Source: DASQMT01 sp963827335
Lineage (GTDB): Bacteria; Actinomycetota; Thermoleophilia; Solirubrobacterales; Solirubrobacteraceae
Direction: 5' to 3'
Assembly (NCBI GenBank): GCA_963827335.1
Contig: CAWHAP010000023.1
Location: 1 to 64,000, forward strand
Length of the DNA stretch: 64,000 nucleotides
This document shows, one piece after another, positions 60,009 to 64,000 of the stretch. The number at the start of each line of letters is the position of its first letter. The first letter of the stretch is position 1. The translations under genes were made by a program, and so were the position numbers. The notes under the pieces were generated by a model. It searched no databases and had not been told where the DNA came from. It saw only the letters and a list, made by a program, of their open reading frames with translations.

Positions 60009-60911
60009 ATGGACGACGCCCGGGCCATCCCGCTCCCCGCCGCGGCCCGCGCGCCGGGCATCGCGCTGGCCGTGGCGTCGATGACGACGATCCAGCTGGG
60101 CGCGGCGCTGTCGGAGCCGCTGTTCGACCGCGTCGGCGCGTCGGGCACCGTCGCGCTGCGGCTCGCGTTCGCCGCCCTGATCCTCCTCCCGCTCGCCCGG
60201 CCGCGGCTGCGCGGGCGTTCGCGCTCCGATCTCGCCGCGGCGGGCGCGCTCGGCGCGTGCACCGGCATCCTGACCCTGGCGTTCTTCGAGGCCATCGCGC
60301 GCATCCCGCTGGGGGTCGCCGTGACGATCGAGTTCCTCGGCCCGCTCAGCGTCGCGCTCGCCGGCTCCCGCCACGCGCGCGACGTGGCCTGGGTCGCGCT
60401 GGCGACCGCGGGGGTGGCGCTGTTGACGCTCGGTGACGGCGCGGGCGGCCCGCTCGACGCCACGGGCGTCGGCTTCGCGTGCGTCTCGGCCGTGTGCTGG
60501 GCCGCGTACATCCTCCTCACGAAGCGGGTGGGCGCGCGCTGGGCCGGTCTGGAAGGGCTGGCGGTGTCGCTCAGCGTCGCCGCGCTCATCGCGTTGCCGG
60601 TCGGCGCGGTGAGCGGGGGGAGCGAGCTGCTGGTGCCCGAGGTGCTGCTGGCCGGCGTCGGTCTCGCGCTGCTGATCCCGCTCCTGCCGTTCTCGTTCGA
60701 GCTGATCGCGCTGCGGCGGCTGCCCACGGCGCTGTTCGGGGTGATCATGAGCCTGGAGCCGGCGATCGCCGCCCTGCTCGGGTTCCTGATCCTCGAGCAG
60801 GACCTCGCGACCGCGGGCGTGCTCGCCATCGGGATGGTCGTGGCCGCCAGCGTGGGGGCGACGCTCGGGTCGCGCGCGCCGGCCGAGGACGCCCCGCCGC
60901 ACGCGGCCTAG
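60009..60911 (+). CDS. EamA/RhtA-type permease
   Basis: 300-aa DMT-superfamily transporter with ten TM helices in two EamA repeats. It resembles RhtA (amino-acid/threonine exporters): MTTIQLGAALSEPLFDRVGASGTVALRLAFA at the start and IMSLEPAIAALLGFLILEQDL near the end. Probably a metabolite exporter. Its stop overlaps the convergent secreted-protein gene by 4 nt. Confidence 0.9.
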   Translation: MDDARAIPLPAAARAPGIALAVASMTTIQLGAALSEPLFDRVGASGTVALRLAFAALILLPLARPRLRGRSRSDLAAAGALGACTGILTLAFFEAIARIPLGVAVTIEFLGPLSVALAGSRHARDVAWVALATAGVALLTLGDGAGGPLDATGVGFACVSAVCWAAYILLTKRVGARWAGLEGLAVSLSVAALIALPVGAVSGGSELLVPEVLLAGVGLALLIPLLPFSFELIALRRLPTALFGVIMSLEPAIAALLGFLILEQDLATAGVLAIGMVVAASVGATLGSRAPAEDAPPHAA

Positions 60912-62674
60912 CGTGCGCGCACCGCGAAGCGGACCTCGCGACCGCGCGCCCGGACCTCGAGGTCGGAGCGCCAGAGGTCCAGCGAGCCGCTGGACGCGAA
61001 CGGCCCGCTGAGCGCCACGGTCGCCGCGGCGGACGCGCGGGTGCCGGCCGGGCCTGCGGTCACGCCGCGCGCCGTGGGCCGCGGCCGGCCGGCGGTCAGC
61101 GCCGAGTACACGATGCGGTCGCCCCTGCGGGTCGGGACCACGACCCGGGCGCCGCGCGCCACGGGCACGAAGCGGAACGTCACGCGCTTGCGCACCCAGC
61201 GGCCGCCCGCCACCCAGCCGCCGTGGACGAGGATCCGGTCGCGGCGCACCTCGATCTCCCGCCCGGCCGGTCGCGCGAGGGCGCCGGAGCGCAGCCGCAG
61301 GAACGGGCCGAAGCTGCCCGGCGGCCCGCCGGCGACCTGCGGCGCGGCGGGCACGAGCTCGGTCCAGCGGCCGTCGCGGCCGCGATGCTCGAGCGCGCGG
61401 ATCCCGAACGCGGCGCGGCCGTCGGGCGGCTGGGAGGACTGCTTGACGGCCAGCCACACGCGCCCGGCGCGGACGGTCGCGAAGCGCGCGTCCTCGAACG
61501 GGAGGCGCGCAGCGCCGCCGCGCCGTGCGGCGAGCGTGCGACCGGGCCGGCAGCCGCTCGGGCGCGCGCCCGCCGCCCACCCGAGTGCGGTCAGCGTGAG
61601 CCCGTTGTAGACGACCTCGCTCGCGTAGTCGTCGATCGCCGGGACGGTCGCGGGGCCGTCCGCCGCGGGCACGATCGCCATCCCGCCCGCGCCGATCGGA
61701 TGCCGGGCGGCGAGCCGGCCGAGCGCGCGGTCCGCGACGCCCTGGAACGCGCGGGGCCGCGGGCCGCACGGGCCCGGCGCGGCGGCGCGGATCGCGGCGT
61801 ACGCCCCGAGCGCCGGCGCCCACGACTGGCCCTGGCTGCGCCCGAAGTAGGCGAGGTCGCCGTCGGGCGCCTGGTAGGCCCACATCGTGCGGACCCCGAT
61901 CCGCAGCGCCCGGCGGGCGGCGCGCGACCCGGCCGGGCCCGCGACGTCGATCGCCCGCGCCAGCAGCCCGGCGGTCAGCGCGTGATAGGCGAGCGGCTGG
62001 CGCCGGCGGTCCGACAGCGCGGTCACGCGGTGCCCGGCCACCGTCGCGCGCAGCGAGCGGATCCGCGCGGGGACGATCCGGTCCAGGATGTCGCGGCCGC
62101 GGCGGCGCGCCTCGCCGGGCGTGGCCAGGACGGCACCGGGCACGTCGGAGCGCAGCCCGCTGCGGGCGAGCTCGAAGTTGGCGACGGCCTCGACGATGTA
62201 CTTGTTCGAGTGCAGCTGCGGCGCGTCCACGCGCGCGTTGTAGACGGGCTTGATCCCGCGCAGGTACTCCTCCCACAGGCCGGGCTGGGCGGCGAACGCC
62301 GGGGTCGTGGGCGCGCGGCGGCGCAGCAGGTTGTAGCCCGAGGCCATCAGCATGCTCTCGAAGACCGAGAGCCGGTCGACGGCGTGCACGGCGGCGTAGG
62401 CCTGCGCGCGGGCGCCCGCCTCGATCCAGTCGGGGCGGGCGGTACGGACGCCGGCCAGGATCAGGCCGTAGCCGACGCCGGCCTCGCCGTAGCGGCCCCA
62501 GGTGTGGGTGCCGGGGCGGATCGAGTCAGGGAACGTCCCGTCCGCGTTCTGGACGGCGGCCCAGTGCGCGGCGAGCGGGTCGGCGAGCTCGGCCGGCGTC
62601 GTCGCCGCGGCGGCCGTGCCGCACAGCGCGAGCAGCCACACGGCGGCGAGGGCGGTGATCCGGGCGCGGCGCAC
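60908..62674 (-). CDS. Secreted alpha-toroid-like hypothetical protein
   Basis: 588-aa exported protein. The GTG at 62674 gives a signal peptide (ITALAAVWLLALCGTAAAA). Residues about 30-330 are Trp/Tyr-rich helices with HTWGRYGEAGVGYGLILAG and LHSNKYIVEAVANFELARSG, resembling the (alpha/alpha)-toroid of polysaccharide lyases or glycosidases. The C-terminal 200 residues are beta-rich. A sugar-degrading role is possible; catalytic residues were not identified. It is 26 nt from the MFS gene upstream. Confidence 0.7.
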   Translation of the reverse strand: MRRARITALAAVWLLALCGTAAAATTPAELADPLAAHWAAVQNADGTFPDSIRPGTHTWGRYGEAGVGYGLILAGVRTARPDWIEAGARAQAYAAVHAVDRLSVFESMLMASGYNLLRRRAPTTPAFAAQPGLWEEYLRGIKPVYNARVDAPQLHSNKYIVEAVANFELARSGLRSDVPGAVLATPGEARRRGRDILDRIVPARIRSLRATVAGHRVTALSDRRRQPLAYHALTAGLLARAIDVAGPAGSRAARRALRIGVRTMWAYQAPDGDLAYFGRSQGQSWAPALGAYAAIRAAAPGPCGPRPRAFQGVADRALGRLAARHPIGAGGMAIVPAADGPATVPAIDDYASEVVYNGLTLTALGWAAGARPSGCRPGRTLAARRGGAARLPFEDARFATVRAGRVWLAVKQSSQPPDGRAAFGIRALEHRGRDGRWTELVPAAPQVAGGPPGSFGPFLRLRSGALARPAGREIEVRRDRILVHGGWVAGGRWVRKRVTFRFVPVARGARVVVPTRRGDRIVYSALTAGRPRPTARGVTAGPAGTRASAAATVALSGPFASSGSLDLWRSDLEVRARGREVRFAVRAR

Positions 62675-62700
62675 GACCGCGTCAGCGTAGAAGGGGTCGC

Positions 62701-63906
62701 TCAGGCGGGAGCGAGCGTGCCGCGGCGCGCGGCGACGACCGCGAGCGCCGCGACGCCCGCCGCCCCCGCGACCAGGAGCGCCGCATCCGCGCCGCGCGCC
62801 TCCGCCGCCCAGCCGCCGAGCGCGCCGCCCGCCGCCAGCCCCGCCGCGATGCCCGTGCCCAGCCACGCGAACGCCTCGGTCATCGCCCCGGGCGGTGCCA
62901 GGCCGTCGGTGAGCGCGAACGTGGCGGCGAAGCTCGGCGCGATCGACAGGCCCGCGACGAGCAGCAGCGCGCCGAGCGCGAGCAGGCCGGGAGCGGCGGC
63001 CAGCAGCAGGTGACCGGCCGCCAGGGCGGCGATCGTGGCGGTCAGCCGCGCGCGCGGGCCCGCGGGGCGGCGCAGCCGCATGGCGAGCAGGCCGCCGAGC
63101 ATCGAGCCGAGCCCCCACGCGCTGAGGAGCGGGCCGGCCGCGCCGCGGTGCCCCGCGGCCTCGGCCGCGGCGGGCACGCCGACCTCGACCGCGCCGAAGG
63201 CGAGCCCCACCAGCGCCAGCAGGACGCACAGCGTGCGCACGCCCGGGCTGCGCATCGCGCCGAGCAGCCCGTGCCCGGCGGGCGGCGCCGCCGCCGGCCG
63301 CCAGGCGCGCGACGCCGGCGTGGCGAGGAAGGCCACCGTCCCGGCGAGCAGGAGTGCGGAGCACGCGAGCGCCGCCGCCGTCGTCGACCACGCGGCGAGC
63401 GCGCCGGCCAGCACGAGCGGGCCGACGACGTAGGTGATCTCCAGCGCGGACGACTCGAGCGCGAACGCCGCGCGCAGCCGCTCGGGATCGCCCATCACGC
63501 CGGGGAGCAGCGTGCGCAGCGCCGCGCCGAGCGGCGGCGTGGCGAGCCCGGCGACGAGGGTCGTCGCGAGGATCAGGCCGAGCGGCGTGCCCGCGGGGAG
63601 GAGCGCGAAGACGGCGAGCGCCGCCGCGGCGACCGCCGCGCCGGGCAGCAGGATCCGCGCCTGCCCGCGGCGGTCGACGAGCCGGGCGAGCAGCGGCTGG
63701 CTGAGCCCGGAGGCGAGCGCCCCGGCGGCCGCCGCCGCGCCGCCCGCCGCGAAGGAGCCGGTCAGCTCGTGCGTCCGCAGGATCATCACGATCCCCATCG
63801 CCGCGAGCGGCACGCGCGCGAGGATCGAGGTCGCGAACAGCCGTGCCACGGCCGGGGTGCCGAGCACGCTGCGGACGGTGGGCGCGGGGACGGCGGCGAC
63901 GGCCAT
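62701..63906 (-). CDS. MFS transporter
   Basis: 401-aa, 12-TM transporter. The loop after TM2 reads ARLVDRRGQARIL, a loose motif A; the sequence is Ala/Gly/Leu rich throughout. Efflux is the likely direction, but substrate is unknown. ATG at 63906. An inverted repeat 39-58 nt upstream may be its operator. Confidence 0.86.
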   Translation of the reverse strand: MAVAAVPAPTVRSVLGTPAVARLFATSILARVPLAAMGIVMILRTHELTGSFAAGGAAAAAGALASGLSQPLLARLVDRRGQARILLPGAAVAAAALAVFALLPAGTPLGLILATTLVAGLATPPLGAALRTLLPGVMGDPERLRAAFALESSALEITYVVGPLVLAGALAAWSTTAAALACSALLLAGTVAFLATPASRAWRPAAAPPAGHGLLGAMRSPGVRTLCVLLALVGLAFGAVEVGVPAAAEAAGHRGAAGPLLSAWGLGSMLGGLLAMRLRRPAGPRARLTATIAALAAGHLLLAAAPGLLALGALLLVAGLSIAPSFAATFALTDGLAPPGAMTEAFAWLGTGIAAGLAAGGALGGWAAEARGADAALLVAGAAGVAALAVVAARRGTLAPA

Positions 63907-63944
63907 GGGGCGAGCATGCGGGGCGGGCGGGGTGGACGTCCAAC

Positions 63945-63964
63945 GATTCGGGGGTCCCCGAATC
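63945..63964. promoter_or_regulatory. Perfect inverted repeat upstream of MFS gene
   Basis: GATTCGGGG (63945-63953) and CCCCGAATC (63956-63964) form a 9-bp perfect inverted repeat with a 2-nt spacer. It lies 39-58 nt upstream of the MFS start at 63906. The position and symmetry suit a repressor operator. The neighbouring regulator gene, if any, is beyond the window edge. Confidence 0.45.
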
Positions 63965-64000
63965 GGGGTACGGTTCCTCGGGTGTGCGTCGACTCCCCAC

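Noticed and set aside
62675..64000. N-terminal extension of the secreted-protein frame to the right edge
   Set aside because: The region is covered by an MFS transporter in another frame on the same strand. The extension is Arg/Ala-rich, and a signal peptide begins at the GTG at 62674.

Overview
The window is very GC-rich (roughly 74% by eye), with strong third-position G/C, frequent GTG starts and many 4-nt start/stop overlaps. Gene content and protein style point to an actinobacterium. The FtsEX, CtpA, RNase R, SmpB run with a tmRNA gene close by, many sigma and LuxR regulators, a DrrAB exporter and Ycf48-like secreted proteins fit the Thermoleophilia (Solirubrobacter or Conexibacter relatives). 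That placement is inference; no rRNA is present to confirm it.

Layout. 0-3.1 kb: a sigma factor running off the left edge, a nucleotidyltransferase-like protein and an M16 peptidase, all on minus. 3.2-8.4 kb: a tight plus-strand run ftsE-ftsX-ctpA-rnr-smpB (division signalling, envelope proteolysis, RNA turnover and ribosome rescue). 8.4-11.7 kb: an M50 protease, then a GNAT acetyltransferase with an MFS exporter; each unit is preceded by a copy of the same 115-nt structured RNA and a matching terminator-like hairpin. 11.7-17.3 kb: a flavin disulfide oxidoreductase, a P-loop kinase running into ssrA (tmRNA, partner of smpB), a RibD-like reductase, a possibly truncated RCC1-repeat protein, a VOC protein and a second P-loop kinase.

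17.3-23.4 kb: a molybdopterin oxidoreductase lacking the usual N-terminal Fe-S cysteines, with a small helical partner; then a protein carrying the LQxxAGNAAV leader typical of extracellular contractile injection system (eCIS) cargo, a HEAT-like partner and a secreted BNR-repeat protein. 23.4-33.5 kb: minus-strand catabolic genes in two co-translated sets (acyl-CoA dehydrogenase, enolase-superfamily protein, amidohydrolase; and citrate-synthase-like protein, CoA ligase, VOC protein, GST) with a TSUP permease, OsmC and a LuxR regulator between. 33.6-42.2 kb: small proteins, DrrAB-type exporter, secreted lipase, MFS transporter, BON protein, Lrp regulator divergent from an amino-acid permease.

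42.2-64 kb: a 204-bp nested inverted-repeat element; a PHB-depolymerase-like esterase; an ECF sigma factor with a built-in anti-sigma-type zinc motif; a LuxR/AAA regulator overlapping a SnoaL-type ECF sigma factor; an MMPL transporter; a cluster of response regulators with a histidine-kinase-like protein; a CAP-domain protein; a 35-aa zinc-ribbon protein; a glucan phosphorylase; an EamA permease; a secreted toroid-like protein and an MFS transporter.

The best candidates for something undescribed are the paired structured RNA with its covarying hairpins (8.48-9.85 kb), the orphan eCIS-type cargo gene (20.26 kb), the sigma/anti-sigma fusion (43.6-45.2 kb), the nested-repeat element (42.2 kb) and the kinase gene overlapping ssrA (13.2-13.8 kb).
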